A stretch of 64,000 nucleotides of DNA from Roseivirga echinicomitans (GTDB taxonomy: Bacteria > Bacteroidota > Bacteroidia > Cytophagales > Cyclobacteriaceae), in contig NZ_LRDB01000001.1 in NCBI RefSeq assembly GCF_001592935.1, positions 186,001 through 250,000 on the forward strand. Direction: 5' to 3'. Made by a program: the position numbers and the translations under genes. Shown here piece after piece: positions 52,643-62,082 of the stretch. The notes beneath the pieces are model-generated. The model searched no databases. It was not told the origin of the DNA and worked only from the letters and a program-made list of their open reading frames with translations. Each line of letters begins with the position of its first letter. Position 1 is the stretch's first letter.

Positions 52643-53029
52643 TTAGTTCAGGATTGAGCTAACCGCATCAATAAGTTCTTGATTAACAAAGGGTTTAACT
52701 AAATAAGCTGTAGGTTGAGTAAGCTCAGCTTGATGTCTAATTACTGTACCCCCAAGAACAGTAATATAAATAATCGGAGTATTAAAACGAGAACGAATCC
52801 AGGTAGCAAGCTCAATTCCTGTCTTCTTCCCCTGAAGACGAATATCGATAATTACTAAATCAGGATTGTGCGTATTATAAGAGTCTACAGCGCTATTATA
52901 GTCAAAAACAGGTTCGAGCGGATGGAACCCCATTCTGGCCACGGTCATTGCAATATCATCAGCAATGATTATTTCATCTTCAACGACAAGTACTTTTCTA
53001 ATTGCCGACAGGGTTTCGGCTCCTACCAT
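52643..53029 (-). CDS. Single-domain response-regulator receiver
   Basis: 128 residues from the ATG at 53029; an in-frame TTG 8 codons earlier is less likely. Receiver only: RKVLVVEDEIIIADDIAMTV, PDLVIIDIRLQGKKTGIELA (phosphoacceptor Asp in IIDIRL), AYLVKPFVNQELIDAV. The VVEDEIIIADDI stretch is close to the receiver of the regulator at 55151-55762, so this may be a truncated duplicate that lost its helix-turn-helix. TAGATTTG, a -7 like box, lies right before the ATG. Confidence 0.88.
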   Translation of the reverse strand: MVGAETLSAIRKVLVVEDEIIIADDIAMTVARMGFHPLEPVFDYNSAVDSYNTHNPDLVIIDIRLQGKKTGIELATWIRSRFNTPIIYITVLGGTVIRHQAELTQPTAYLVKPFVNQELIDAVSSILN

Positions 53030-53065
53030 AACCACAAATCTATTGCCTAACAATAGAGAGGTAAA

Positions 53066-53081
53066 TAGACCACAAGGTTTA
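53066..53081. repeat. TAGACC-N4-GGTCTA dyad, copy 4 (one base off)
   Basis: TAGACC, ACAA, GGTTTA, with GTAAA on the left as in copies 2 and 3. It sits in the gap between the TPR kinase stop (53106) and the receiver gene start (53029). Confidence 0.65.
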
Positions 53082-53105
53082 TATTGAAATGGCTTGAAAC
53101 GATTC

Positions 53106-55148
53106 TTAGTAGTTTACAAACTCACTTTGAGTGAAGTAAATTTTAAAAATGGCACCTTCATTATATTCATATTCATAGTGGCCATGGAGCTGAAGTGCCA
53201 ATCGGCTAATCAACCAAATCCCCGTGCTTTTAGCTGTCTTTACATCAAAACTTGAAGGTACCCCTGGGCCGTTATCTTTGAATGTAATCACATTATACTC
53301 TCCCTCTTGGTGAAGACTGACATGTAATCTTAATTGGCCACCAGCATTGGTTCCATATTTAAAAGAATTGGTGACAAGCTCATTTGCAATAAGTCCCAAT
53401 GGCACCATATTATCTATATCTAGCGTATATTCAGCATCAATATCCATGTTAATCTCAGAAGTTTGACCTTCAAAAGATTTCTGAATTTCATTGATAAGAT
53501 TTTTGAGATACTCTGCTAAATGTATGGTCAGACCTTCATTATCATAAAGTTGACTATGTATCAATGCCATTGATTTAACCCTACTTTTACCTTCAGAAAT
53601 ACGATCTTTTGTAGCCTGATCATCCACCCCTTTGGCCTGCAATTCGAGTAAACTGGAAAGAATCTGAAAATTGTTTTTTACTCTGTGATGAATCTCGGTG
53701 AGAAGAAGCTCCTTTTGCTTCAGTTCAATTTCTACTTGGTCACTCTTCACTCGAAGCAGCCCCGCTAACTTCCTTTGCTTTATAAAACTGTAGTAGATAA
53801 CACAGGCAATAATTAGTACACCAATACCAACAAGCAAAATCATGAGTTTTGAACGCTTTTGAAGCGTGGTCTCATATTCCGACTGTAAAAGTTTTTCTTG
53901 ATTCCTTAGGCTATCGGTAATTTGCTTTTGGCGAAAATCATAAGATAATTCGAGCTCCTTAATCTTTTTCACATTGTCAGCATTGTAAAGTGAATCCTTT
54001 AAACTGACATAGGTATATAGATATTGATATGCCTTCTTGAAATCTTCTTTGTAGCTATAGAAATCACTCAGGTTCAAAGCCATTTCTTTCTGCTCATCTT
54101 GTCTTCCAATTTCTTGCCATATGTCATGCGCTATTTTATAGTAATAAGCTGCCTTTTCTCTATTCCCATTATGCCTCCAATAGAAGCCTTGAGCTACACT
54201 TACTAACCCAGTGAAATCAGGTTTGTTGATTTCTGGAAGCAGAACCTCTATCTCCTCTAAATAGTGCCTGGTACTGTCTAACTCTCCGGCATCTCTGTAA
54301 GTGTCGGATAAATGTTTATAGGCAAAAGCTTCACCGTAGGTGAAATTCGCTTGCTTCGCGTAGCCAATAGACTCTTTAAGTACTTCCTTCCTCCTCTCGA
54401 AGGAAACACAGTTGCAAAGTGAGTAAACACTAGCCAAATTGTTCAACCAAATATTAAGTCTCCTTGCATCCCCTTCGGGCTTTAATATTTCAATTATTTG
54501 ATTGATCTTTTCAGCACTCTTATCATACTCACCCAAGGTGTAATATATAAATGACTCTCGGTTAAGAATGTCCATAATTACCGATTTATTATCGGGAGTG
54601 CTTTCCGCCAAAACCTTACTTTGGTTCAATTCTTCTAATGATTTAGGAAATTGAGCTAAATGATTATGAACTGACGACAGCATTAATCGCCCTTTGATTA
54701 TTGAAACTGTGTCTCGGGACTCTTCGCCCAAAGTCACCACGTTTTTGGCAAAAAAAATGGCACTATCATAATCGTTTTGAAGCTGTTTTGAATAAGCCAT
54801 TTGATAGGTGGCTTCAATCATGTTTGACGTATCTTTAGCGGTACGGTAATAATTAAGAGCACTTTTGGCGTACTGTTGCATTTCGATCCCATCGTAGCTA
54901 GAAACCTTGGCCAGCCTAAGCTCAACTTCGGCTACTTTAGGAGAATCACCCATTTGCTCAGCCAATACTATTTGAGCAGAGAACAATTCAATCAGCTTAT
55001 CTTCAGATTTAGTTTGGTTAATGATTAGTTCCAAACTGTCCATCTTTGCTTCCTGTTTATCTTGAGCAAAGGGCTTAAGTGGTATCAATACCAAAATGCC
55101 AACTACAGCAATGTATCGAATTACAGAAGTGGTGAGGTGGTTAGTCAT
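53106..55148 (-). CDS. TPR-containing HisKA_2-type sensor histidine kinase
   Basis: 680 residues. Signal peptide (1-29, ends PFAQ), a periplasmic solenoid of TPR repeats (about 45-390: YRTAKDTSNMIEATYQMAYSKQL, YTLGEYDKSAEKINQI, NREKAAYYYKIAHDIW), one membrane segment (about 440-460, LMILLVGIGVLIIACVIYYS), then a HisKA_2 dimerisation domain with phosphoacceptor His in LTEIHHRVKNNFQILSSLLELQ and an HATPase (GLIANELVTNSFKYG, FKDNGPGV). HisKA_2 kinases commonly act with receivers that control transcription. It begins 2 bases after the regulator at 55151-55762. Confidence 0.93.
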   Translation of the reverse strand: MTNHLTTSVIRYIAVVGILVLIPLKPFAQDKQEAKMDSLELIINQTKSEDKLIELFSAQIVLAEQMGDSPKVAEVELRLAKVSSYDGIEMQQYAKSALNYYRTAKDTSNMIEATYQMAYSKQLQNDYDSAIFFAKNVVTLGEESRDTVSIIKGRLMLSSVHNHLAQFPKSLEELNQSKVLAESTPDNKSVIMDILNRESFIYYTLGEYDKSAEKINQIIEILKPEGDARRLNIWLNNLASVYSLCNCVSFERRKEVLKESIGYAKQANFTYGEAFAYKHLSDTYRDAGELDSTRHYLEEIEVLLPEINKPDFTGLVSVAQGFYWRHNGNREKAAYYYKIAHDIWQEIGRQDEQKEMALNLSDFYSYKEDFKKAYQYLYTYVSLKDSLYNADNVKKIKELELSYDFRQKQITDSLRNQEKLLQSEYETTLQKRSKLMILLVGIGVLIIACVIYYSFIKQRKLAGLLRVKSDQVEIELKQKELLLTEIHHRVKNNFQILSSLLELQAKGVDDQATKDRISEGKSRVKSMALIHSQLYDNEGLTIHLAEYLKNLINEIQKSFEGQTSEINMDIDAEYTLDIDNMVPLGLIANELVTNSFKYGTNAGGQLRLHVSLHQEGEYNVITFKDNGPGVPSSFDVKTAKSTGIWLISRLALQLHGHYEYEYNEGAIFKIYFTQSEFVNY

Positions 55149-55150
55149 AA

Positions 55151-55762
55151 TTACTGAATATACTGATTATTCTCCATTACCCATTTAAGAAGTGAATGGG
55201 TTCCTGGTGCCAAATCTAGTTTAACACATATGTTATGTCGGTGATTTTTGACTGTGCTCTCACTGATAAACAGCTGTTCAGCAATTTCCTTTGTGGAAAG
55301 GTTTTCTGAAATTTTCCTAATCACCACTTTTTCCATCGCGGTAAGGGAAGGGATCTGCTCTGTATCAATGTTTCCTTTGTTCTCTGAGTAACGTTTTTGG
55401 TTATTAAAAGCAATTTCAATAGCCGCCATTACATCGGATGCTCCATAAGGTTTAACCAAGTAGGCATAGGGCATTGTGTTCTTGGCCAATTCCAAGGTCT
55501 TTGTATCGGTATGAGAAGACAAATAAATGAATGGTATTTCCAACGCTTCCTGAATATATTCGGCCACGTCCATTCCTGTTTTTCTTCCACCCAAATTAAT
55601 GTCTAAGATTGCCAAATCTACGGTTTCAGTAGATAGCATGTCTATGGCTTGTTTGTATGAAAGGGCAGGCTCTAATGCATCATAACCAAGCCCATTCAAT
55701 GTACTGCAAAGGTCATCTGCAATAATGACTTCATCATCCACAACAAGTATTCTCTTCTTCAT
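55151..55762 (-). CDS. NarL/LuxR-type response regulator
   Basis: 203 residues. Receiver (ILVVDDEVIIADDLCSTL, VDLAILDINLGGRKTGMDVAEYI with phosphoacceptor Asp near 54, YLVKPYGASDV) and LuxR-type helix-turn-helix (LTAMEKVVIRKISENLSTKEIAEQL, STVKNHRHNICVKLDL). It shares the NHRHNICVKLxL recognition helix with the regulator at 51950-52564. It lies 6 bases after one kinase gene and 2 before another, so both may phosphorylate it. Confidence 0.94.
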   Translation of the reverse strand: MKKRILVVDDEVIIADDLCSTLNGLGYDALEPALSYKQAIDMLSTETVDLAILDINLGGRKTGMDVAEYIQEALEIPFIYLSSHTDTKTLELAKNTMPYAYLVKPYGASDVMAAIEIAFNNQKRYSENKGNIDTEQIPSLTAMEKVVIRKISENLSTKEIAEQLFISESTVKNHRHNICVKLDLAPGTHSLLKWVMENNQYIQ

Positions 55763-55768
55763 TCAGTT

Positions 55769-57730
55769 TTAGTCAATAAGTGTTATTCTCATCTCTTCAT
55801 CGGCAAATACAATAGTAAATCTATTGCCGCAATCATATTCGTAACCAAGTTTCCCGTGTAATTGTGTCGCCAAGCGAGAAGCTAACCTCAGGCCAAAACC
55901 CTTCTTTGTCATTTCTTCAAATGTATCAGGTATAGGAGCCCCATTGTCCTGATATGTCAAGTTAAACATTCCATCTTTCCTAGAATGAAGTTTAAGCATT
56001 AATTCTAGTTGATTATTTTCATCAATCATATGTTTATATGAATTGGTCAAAAGCTCATTCAAGATTAGCCCCAAAGAAATAGAAGTATCAAGGTCAAAAT
56101 TAGGCTGGCTATCAAAGTCCACCACCAATTCATAACATCCCTTTTTTGTCTGGATACCATCAATTTTCTTAACCAACTCGACCACATAATCCTTAAAATC
56201 AATCGTGGCAATGTCATCCGTTCGGTATAAGAACTGATGGATCATTGACATAGCCACCACCCTGCTTCTGCTTTCCTCTATCGCCTTAGCAGAATCTTTA
56301 GTTCCGCTCCACTCTTGCTGCATATTCAGTAAACTTGAGATGAGCTGCAAGTTGTTTTTTACTCTGTGGTGTATTTCTTTGAATAGTGTTTCTATTCGTT
56401 CGTTTCTTTCCTTAAGAACAACCTTTTGATCTTCAATTTCCTTAGTTCTCTCAACTACCTCGTTTTCAACTCTTTTATTTTGCTCCTTCAAAACAACATT
56501 CAACTCGTTTAAGGCAATATTTTTTTCTACCTCGTGCTGACGCATTCTAATACCAATGGCAATAGAAAAGATTAGTACCTGCACCAACGAGCCCAGTGAG
56601 CTGGTATACAAAAGCACAATTGACTTAGAGACGAAGATGTATTTCCATGTGAAAGAAGCAATGATTAGTGTTGCACCAAATATTATAAGCCCTATCAAGA
56701 ACACTTTTCTGCTTCTCTCTACCTTTTTCCATAAGGCAAAAAGCAGAACATGAAACAGAGTAATGTCGATCATGAGCAGCTTAATACTCATGTCAGTCAT
56801 TAAGCCATAATCTTGATAGACTGAAGTAAGAACTACGCCTGCAACTGTACGTAACAATGTGAGGAGAATCAACCCAATAAAGACCTTATACCAAAGCGGA
56901 AATTTTGTTTTTAACTCCAAAAAACTAATGGCCAAAAACAACATTCCTAAATGGCCAAACTGAGACCAGGGCATAGTGAAATTAAGCGCTGTTGTAGGCG
57001 AGTTGGGTAAAATCCAGTCCACAAAAAAGCCTTGGACAGAGAAAGCATACATTCCCATTCCCAATGCAAACATGGCCAACCAGAGGTATGGCATATAACG
57101 ATAAACGCCAAATTGAATCAATGAGTAAATAACCAAGATTAGACAAGCACCAAAAAACAGCAAATCCTGTACTTGCCCCCGTAACTGCTTAGTCCGAAAT
57201 GTTTTACTGTCCATAAAATTGGCACTGAAGGCCCTTCCATGAACTCTAAAATAAACATCCTGTGGTGCTCCTGCCTTTAGAGCGAAGGAAACATGTGCTC
57301 TACTATCTCCTTGGTTAAGTCCCTTTTTCTTTTGAAACGCTCCATAGGGTGCATTGAATAACTCTCCGTTTGACAGTACTTGAAACAACTTGCTATTGAT
57401 CGTTCTAAAACCCGTAACCACCACTTCCAAGTCATTAATGGTAGTGTTCAAAAGGCTTAATTTTATCCAGTAAAACCCTGTAAGGTTATTTGGGCCAGTC
57501 ACTTCACCATTGAATGGTGGGTTTTCAATAATATCATTGAAGGTTAAGCTCGCAGTGGTGTCTTCAAAAACAAGTAGCGATTTTCCCTTACCCACTGAAA
57601 AGTCAAATTGAGGTGAATCAATTGAGATTACCTCTTGGGCTTGTAATGCTGGGTTAAAATTAATGAGTACAAGTAGAAGTATGCCCCAAACACAACCAGA
57701 ATGCTTTTTCAGAATATTTAATTGAAGCAT
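55769..57730 (-). CDS. 7TM-DISM sensor histidine kinase, HisKA_2 type
   Basis: 653 residues. Signal peptide (1-31), an extracellular 7TMR-DISM type 2 domain (about 40-185: FYWIKLSLLNTTINDLEVVVTGF), seven membrane segments (about 190-400), a coiled coil, then HisKA_2 with the phosphoacceptor in FKEIHHRVKNNLQLISSLLNMQ and an HATPase (GLILNELLTNSYKH, YQDNGAPI). DISM domains are thought to sense carbohydrate or other small ligands. It is the first gene of the two-component operon. Confidence 0.93.
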   Translation of the reverse strand: MLQLNILKKHSGCVWGILLLVLINFNPALQAQEVISIDSPQFDFSVGKGKSLLVFEDTTASLTFNDIIENPPFNGEVTGPNNLTGFYWIKLSLLNTTINDLEVVVTGFRTINSKLFQVLSNGELFNAPYGAFQKKKGLNQGDSRAHVSFALKAGAPQDVYFRVHGRAFSANFMDSKTFRTKQLRGQVQDLLFFGACLILVIYSLIQFGVYRYMPYLWLAMFALGMGMYAFSVQGFFVDWILPNSPTTALNFTMPWSQFGHLGMLFLAISFLELKTKFPLWYKVFIGLILLTLLRTVAGVVLTSVYQDYGLMTDMSIKLLMIDITLFHVLLFALWKKVERSRKVFLIGLIIFGATLIIASFTWKYIFVSKSIVLLYTSSLGSLVQVLIFSIAIGIRMRQHEVEKNIALNELNVVLKEQNKRVENEVVERTKEIEDQKVVLKERNERIETLFKEIHHRVKNNLQLISSLLNMQQEWSGTKDSAKAIEESRSRVVAMSMIHQFLYRTDDIATIDFKDYVVELVKKIDGIQTKKGCYELVVDFDSQPNFDLDTSISLGLILNELLTNSYKHMIDENNQLELMLKLHSRKDGMFNLTYQDNGAPIPDTFEEMTKKGFGLRLASRLATQLHGKLGYEYDCGNRFTIVFADEEMRITLID

Positions 57731-57884
57731 TATTGATATTAATTGTTTACTAAAAAACTATTATATATACAGTGAGGTAGGCCGATTGATTAATTCAACC
57801 TTAGTTCAATTTGCTATAATAATTTAGTTATACCTCTTATTTACTTCAATTAAGTATTAAGCAGAAGGTGGGTGAGGCATAAAA

Positions 57885-57912
57885 AAAGCGACCCTCTTTC
57901 GAGGATCGCTTT
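57885..57912 (-). terminator. Intrinsic terminator after rho
   Basis: AAAGCGACCCTC and GAGGATCGCTTT pair over 12 positions with a 4-base loop; the one mismatch becomes a G-U pair on the minus strand, followed by seven T. It lies 21 bases after the rho stop. Confidence 0.85.
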
Positions 57913-57933
57913 GAAATTTTTGTTCCGGAAGAA

Positions 57934-59610
57934 CTATCCGTTCATTGAAATCAAGAACTCTTCGTTGTCTTTCGTTCCTTTCATTCTGTCTAATAAGAAT
58001 TCCATGGCTTCGATTGAGTTCATGTCCGACATGAATTTTCTCAAGATCCAAACACGTTGTAATTCCTCTTTGCTCATCAATAGGTCTTCTCTTCTTGTAC
58101 CAGAAGCAGGAACATCGATAGCAGGATAAACACGCTTGTTGGCCAATTTTCTATCCAATTGAAGCTCCATGTTACCCGTACCTTTGAATTCTTCAAAGAT
58201 TACTTCGTCCATTTTAGAACCAGTTTCAATCAAGGCAGTAGCGATAATTGAAAGCGAACCTCCATTCTCTACATTTCTTGCAGCACCAAAGAATCTCTTT
58301 GGTTTGTGTAGTGCATTTGCATCAACACCACCAGAAAGGATTTTACCAGATGAAGGAACAACGGTGTTATAAGCCCTGGCCAAACGCGTGATTGAATCCA
58401 AAAGGATTACTACGTCATGACCACACTCTACCATTCTTTTCGCTTTTTCTAAAACGATGTTAGAAACCTTCACATGTCTGTCGGCTTGCTCATCGAAAGT
58501 AGAAGATACTACCTCAGCTTTTACGCTTCTGGCCATATCCGTAACCTCTTCAGGTCTTTCATCAATCAATAAAATGATTAGATAAATCTCAGGGTGGTTT
58601 TCAGCAATCGCGTTAGCAATTTCTTTCAATAAAACAGTTTTACCTGTTTTAGGCTGCGCCACAATCATACCTCTTTGCCCTTTTCCAATTGGAGCAAACA
58701 TGTCCAAAATTCGGGTTGAAGTAAGGCTAGGCTTAGTACTTAAATTGATTTTCTCTTCTGGGAAAAGTGGAGTCAAATACTCAAAAGGAACTCTATCACG
58801 AATTTCTTCAGTAGTTTTTCCATTTACAGACTCTACTCTTAATAAAGCGAAATACTTTTCACCTTCTTTCGGAGGTCTGATTTGTCCTTTTACAGTATCT
58901 CCTGTTTTCAAACCAAATAATTTGATTTGAGAAGGAGATACATAAATATCATCTGGGCTGGCCAAGTAGTTGTAATCTGAAGACCTTAAGAAGCCGTAGC
59001 CATCTTGCATAATCTCCAAAACACCTTCGCTTTCAATTAAGCCATCAAAATCTTTGATGCTTTGATTGTATTGCTGCTTATTGCTTTTTCTGTTATCTCT
59101 GCGGTCACCGTTATCTTTACGGTCGTTATTTTTTCTAGCTTCTGGCTTTGCATCACTTGCTTCGCCTTCTTGCTGTTCTCCCTTTACTTCTTGCTCGACC
59201 TCTACATTGTCAGAAGATTTTGGTTGCGCATCTTTGTTAACAGGACGTGGCCTTGGGCGTGGTCTTTCTACCTTTGCTTCAACAGCTTTCTCTTCACCGC
59301 CTTCAGTTTTCTTAGACTCTTCTTCTTTTTTGACTTCGGTTACGTTTTCACGCTTCACTTTTCTTGGTGGGCGCTCAGCTCTCTCAGGTCTTTCTACTTT
59401 TTCTTTAGGAGCTTCGTCCGTAGTAGTTTCTTCTTTCTTAACTGCGGTTTTCTTTGGTAAAGCCTCGTCTGGAGTTCGAGCTTGTTGATCTAGAATGGCG
59501 TAAATAAGTTCTTGTTTTCCGAGCTTCTTATAGTTCTTTAAGCTCATTGCCTCTGCAATTTCTTTCAATTCTGAAAGCAGCATTAGCTTCAATTCTTCAA
59601 TGGTGTACAT
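57934..59610 (-). CDS. rho: Transcription termination factor Rho
   Basis: 558 residues against 419 in E. coli. The N-terminal SAP-like part ([19 protein letters not shown]) is followed by a disordered insert of about 130 residues rich in Lys, Glu, Arg and Pro (60-185), as found in Bacteroidota. Then comes the cold-shock RNA-binding domain ([31 protein letters not shown]), Walker [19 protein letters not shown], Walker [18 protein letters not shown] and the Q-loop/R-loop region ([20 protein letters not shown]). The hexameric RNA helicase ends untranslated transcripts. No own attenuator is seen. Confidence 0.97.
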   Translation of the reverse strand: MYTIEELKLMLLSELKEIAEAMSLKNYKKLGKQELIYAILDQQARTPDEALPKKTAVKKEETTTDEAPKEKVERPERAERPPRKVKRENVTEVKKEEESKKTEGGEEKAVEAKVERPRPRPRPVNKDAQPKSSDNVEVEQEVKGEQQEGEASDAKPEARKNNDRKDNGDRRDNRKSNKQQYNQSIKDFDGLIESEGVLEIMQDGYGFLRSSDYNYLASPDDIYVSPSQIKLFGLKTGDTVKGQIRPPKEGEKYFALLRVESVNGKTTEEIRDRVPFEYLTPLFPEEKINLSTKPSLTSTRILDMFAPIGKGQRGMIVAQPKTGKTVLLKEIANAIAENHPEIYLIILLIDERPEEVTDMARSVKAEVVSSTFDEQADRHVKVSNIVLEKAKRMVECGHDVVILLDSITRLARAYNTVVPSSGKILSGGVDANALHKPKRFFGAARNVENGGSLSIIATALIETGSKMDEVIFEEFKGTGNMELQLDRKLANKRVYPAIDVPASGTRREDLLMSKEELQRVWILRKFMSDMNSIEAMEFLLDRMKGTKDNEEFLISMNG

Positions 59611-59870
59611 AGATTTATACTTTGGGGGAATCCCTTATCCGGATGGGTGGGAGTTAATTAAAATTAATGAAATAATTATTTGAGTATTTCTCGAGATGAT
59701 GTGCAGAAAAAGATCACTCTCATCCTAGGAACACGCAAGTATAGAGCATCTCTTGCTACTTATCAAACATTGAACGGTAATTTTAACAAAAAGGATATAC
59801 TTAGCTGGTTTTACTCCCTCTTTTTTAGAGGAATTGATTTACTTTGCCACTATAAACGAATATATAAGTC

Positions 59871-61142
59871 ATGCTGCAAATCAGCCAAATAGTAACGGAG
59901 AAGGAAAGGGTAATCGAGGGGTTGAAGAAACGCAACTTCCCTAATGTTGAACAGGTTTTGGATCAGGCCATTGCGCTTGATGACAAGCGTAAATCCTCTC
60001 AGCAGAGCCTTGACTCCAATTTGGCAGAAGCCAATGCACTTGCCAAGGAAATTGGCGGCTTAATGAAAGCTGGGAAACGCGATGAAGCGGAGCAAATAAA
60101 AAGCAAAACGGCCGAACTGAAAGCTGCCAGTAAAGAATTAGCAGAAATTAAGGACCAAGTGGAAAAGGAACTATTGGCTTTGTTGTATACAATTCCAAAT
60201 GTGCCTCACCCTTCTGTTCCGTCAGGAAATACAGATGAAGACAATGAAATCATAAAAACGGTTGGTGAAGCTCCTAAGCTACACGATCAGGCAGTGCCGC
60301 ATTGGGACTTGATCAAACAATACGACATTATTGACTTTGACCTAGGTATTAAAATTACGGGCGCTGGCTTCCCTGTGTACAAAGGAAAAGGTGCTCGTTT
60401 GCAGCGTTCTTTGGTTAATTTCTTTTTGGATGAAGCCGTGGCCGCAGGTTTTTCTGAAGTACAGCCTCCAATTATGGTCAACGAAGCCTCGGGTTATGCT
60501 ACGGGCCAATTACCAGACAAAGAGGGGCAAATGTACCATGTAGGAAATGAGAACTTGTACCTTATTCCTACTGCCGAAGTGCCAATTACTAACTTATATA
60601 GAGACGTAATTGTAAACGAAGACCAACTGCCAATTAAGCACACTGGTTTTACGCCTTGCTTTAGAAGAGAAGCAGGAAGCTGGGGTGCGCACGTTCGTGG
60701 TTTGAACAGATTGCATCAGTTCGACAAAGTAGAAATTGTTCAAGTGTGCAAGGCAGAAGATTCTTACAAAGCACTTGATGACATGTGTAATCACGTGGCT
60801 AGCCTGCTTGAAAAACTTGGACTACAATACCGAATTTTAAGACTTTGTGGTGGCGACATTGGCTTTACTTCCGCGCTTACCTTTGACTTTGAGGTGTATT
60901 CTGCTGCACAGGAAAAGTGGCTGGAAGTAAGTTCAGTAAGTAATTTCGAGACTTTTCAGGCCAACCGATTAAAGTTGAGGTACAAAGACGAAAACAAAAA
61001 AATTCAGTTGTTACACACTTTAAATGGAAGCGCTTTGGCTTTGCCTAGAATTATAGCCGCCCTTTTAGAGAACAACCAAACACCAGACGGAATCAATATT
61101 CCAGAGGTGCTAGTGCAATACACTGGCTTCGATAAAATTTAA
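59871..61142 (+). CDS. serS: Seryl-tRNA synthetase
   Basis: 423 residues. N-terminal coiled-coil arm (about 25-110) that holds tRNA-Ser, then class II motifs: motif 2 TPCFRREAGSWGAHVRGLNRLHQFDKVE (here in two parts) and motif 3 TLNGSALALPRIIAALLENNQ. EVSSVSNFETFQANRLKLRY takes the usual place before motif 3. It charges tRNA-Ser. The upstream 260-base gap shows no other supported gene. Ends in a terminator 11 bases later. Confidence 0.97.
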   Translation: MLQISQIVTEKERVIEGLKKRNFPNVEQVLDQAIALDDKRKSSQQSLDSNLAEANALAKEIGGLMKAGKRDEAEQIKSKTAELKAASKELAEIKDQVEKELLALLYTIPNVPHPSVPSGNTDEDNEIIKTVGEAPKLHDQAVPHWDLIKQYDIIDFDLGIKITGAGFPVYKGKGARLQRSLVNFFLDEAVAAGFSEVQPPIMVNEASGYATGQLPDKEGQMYHVGNENLYLIPTAEVPITNLYRDVIVNEDQLPIKHTGFTPCFRREAGSWGAHVRGLNRLHQFDKVEIVQVCKAEDSYKALDDMCNHVASLLEKLGLQYRILRLCGGDIGFTSALTFDFEVYSAAQEKWLEVSSVSNFETFQANRLKLRYKDENKKIQLLHTLNGSALALPRIIAALLENNQTPDGINIPEVLVQYTGFDKI

Positions 61143-61152
61143 TTTGAAACAC

Positions 61153-61172
61153 AATGGGGCTTAGGCCCCATT
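61153..61172 (+). terminator. Intrinsic terminator after serS
   Basis: AATGGGGC and GCCCCATT form a perfect 8-bp stem with a 4-base loop, then TCTTTTAT. It lies between serS and the GNAT gene. Confidence 0.85.
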
Positions 61173-61187
61173 TCTTTTATACCCACC

Positions 61188-61664
61188 ATGAGCATTACCA
61201 TCAGAAAAGGAACGTCAAAGGATTTAACCCAAGTTTTTGAACTGGTCAAAGAATTAGCAGAATACGAAAAAGCACTTCACGAAGTAGAAAATTCTATAGA
61301 AAGAATGACAGAAGATGCCTTTGGCGAAAAGCCTATTTTTGAATTCTTTGTGGCCGAAGAAAACGGAAAGATTGAGGGCACGGCCATCTTTTATTACCGT
61401 TATTCTACTTGGAAAGGAAAAGCCATTTTTCTTGAAGACTTGGTAGTAAGAAAAGAGAAAAGAGGAGCTGGTATTGGTAAAAAGCTTTTAGACGCCATTG
61501 TGCAAGAAGCCAAGGCCGTAGATGCCCGTCAAGTAATGTGGCAAGTGCTCGACTGGAACGAACCCGCCATTAACTTCTACAAAAAACTAGGCACTGACTT
61601 AGACGAATCTTGGATCAATTGTAAATTAGAGTTTAAGCAGATTCAAGAGTATAAGGCAGGGTAA
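61188..61664 (+). CDS. GNAT-family N-acetyltransferase, diamine/SSAT-like
   Basis: 158 residues. Acetyl-CoA motif A is LEDLVVRKEKRGAGIGKKLLDAI (Arg/Gly-x-Gly-x-Gly/Ala pattern, about 83-105) and motif B is DWNEPAINFYKKLG. The N-terminal FELVKELAEYEKALHEV and YRYSTWKGKAIFLEDL resemble spermidine/spermine or thialysine acetyltransferases (SSAT group), so the acceptor may be a polyamine or lysine analogue; by sequence alone this is a suggestion. Starts 16 bases after the serS terminator. Confidence 0.88.
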   Translation: MSITIRKGTSKDLTQVFELVKELAEYEKALHEVENSIERMTEDAFGEKPIFEFFVAEENGKIEGTAIFYYRYSTWKGKAIFLEDLVVRKEKRGAGIGKKLLDAIVQEAKAVDARQVMWQVLDWNEPAINFYKKLGTDLDESWINCKLEFKQIQEYKAG

Positions 61665-61699
61665 ATAGAGAATTCCACCTTGTACATTTAAGGTTCAAA

Positions 61700-62002
61700 T
61701 CACTCCACCTCCTGAAGCAAAGTTCTAAAAGCAGCGAATTTACCGGGGAAGGCATCTCCTGCTTTTTGCTGAAGGCCGGGAGCGTGCTGACCAAGGTACG
61801 TTTGGAGCTTGCTGTGATTTTCAGCAAAATATTGAATGCTGTATGATGAAGATTCCTCTTCTTCCTTCATTACCCTAAAAAATTTATGTTCAACAAAAGC
61901 ACCTGTAGCCATCACTTCAGGAATATGAATATCACGCATCCACACTTTCCAATCCTCCTCTACAGTTTTTTCAATTGCTACGGTTACGTTATATAAGATC
62001 AT
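61700..62002 (-). CDS. DUF4286-family protein
   Basis: 100 residues. MILYNVTVAIEKTVEEDWKVWMRDIHIPEVMATGAF is the DUF4286 hallmark (MIxYNVTV...W..WM...HIP.V), with YSIQYFAEN in the middle. The fold is a ferredoxin-like alpha/beta dimer; function unknown. A TAGATTTG box on the minus strand (62020-62027), 17 bases before the ATG, matches the -7 element of Bacteroidota. Confidence 0.88.
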   Translation of the reverse strand: MILYNVTVAIEKTVEEDWKVWMRDIHIPEVMATGAFVEHKFFRVMKEEEESSSYSIQYFAENHSKLQTYLGQHAPGLQQKAGDAFPGKFAAFRTLLQEVE

Positions 62003-62082
62003 AAATATTAGTTTTACTGCAAATCTAAAACAATCTGCTTGAACCTTGAAACAATAAAAGGTACTTCGAGTTTTTCCAAACT

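Noticed and set aside
59062-59488. Two long plus-strand frames rich in Phe/Ser/Leu
   Set aside because: They are reverse-strand readings of the low-complexity Lys/Glu/Arg insert of Rho.
59680-59892. 70-codon plus-strand frame between rho and serS
   Set aside because: It overlaps the serS start, has an unusual Cys/Lys-rich end and no family resemblance; likely chance.
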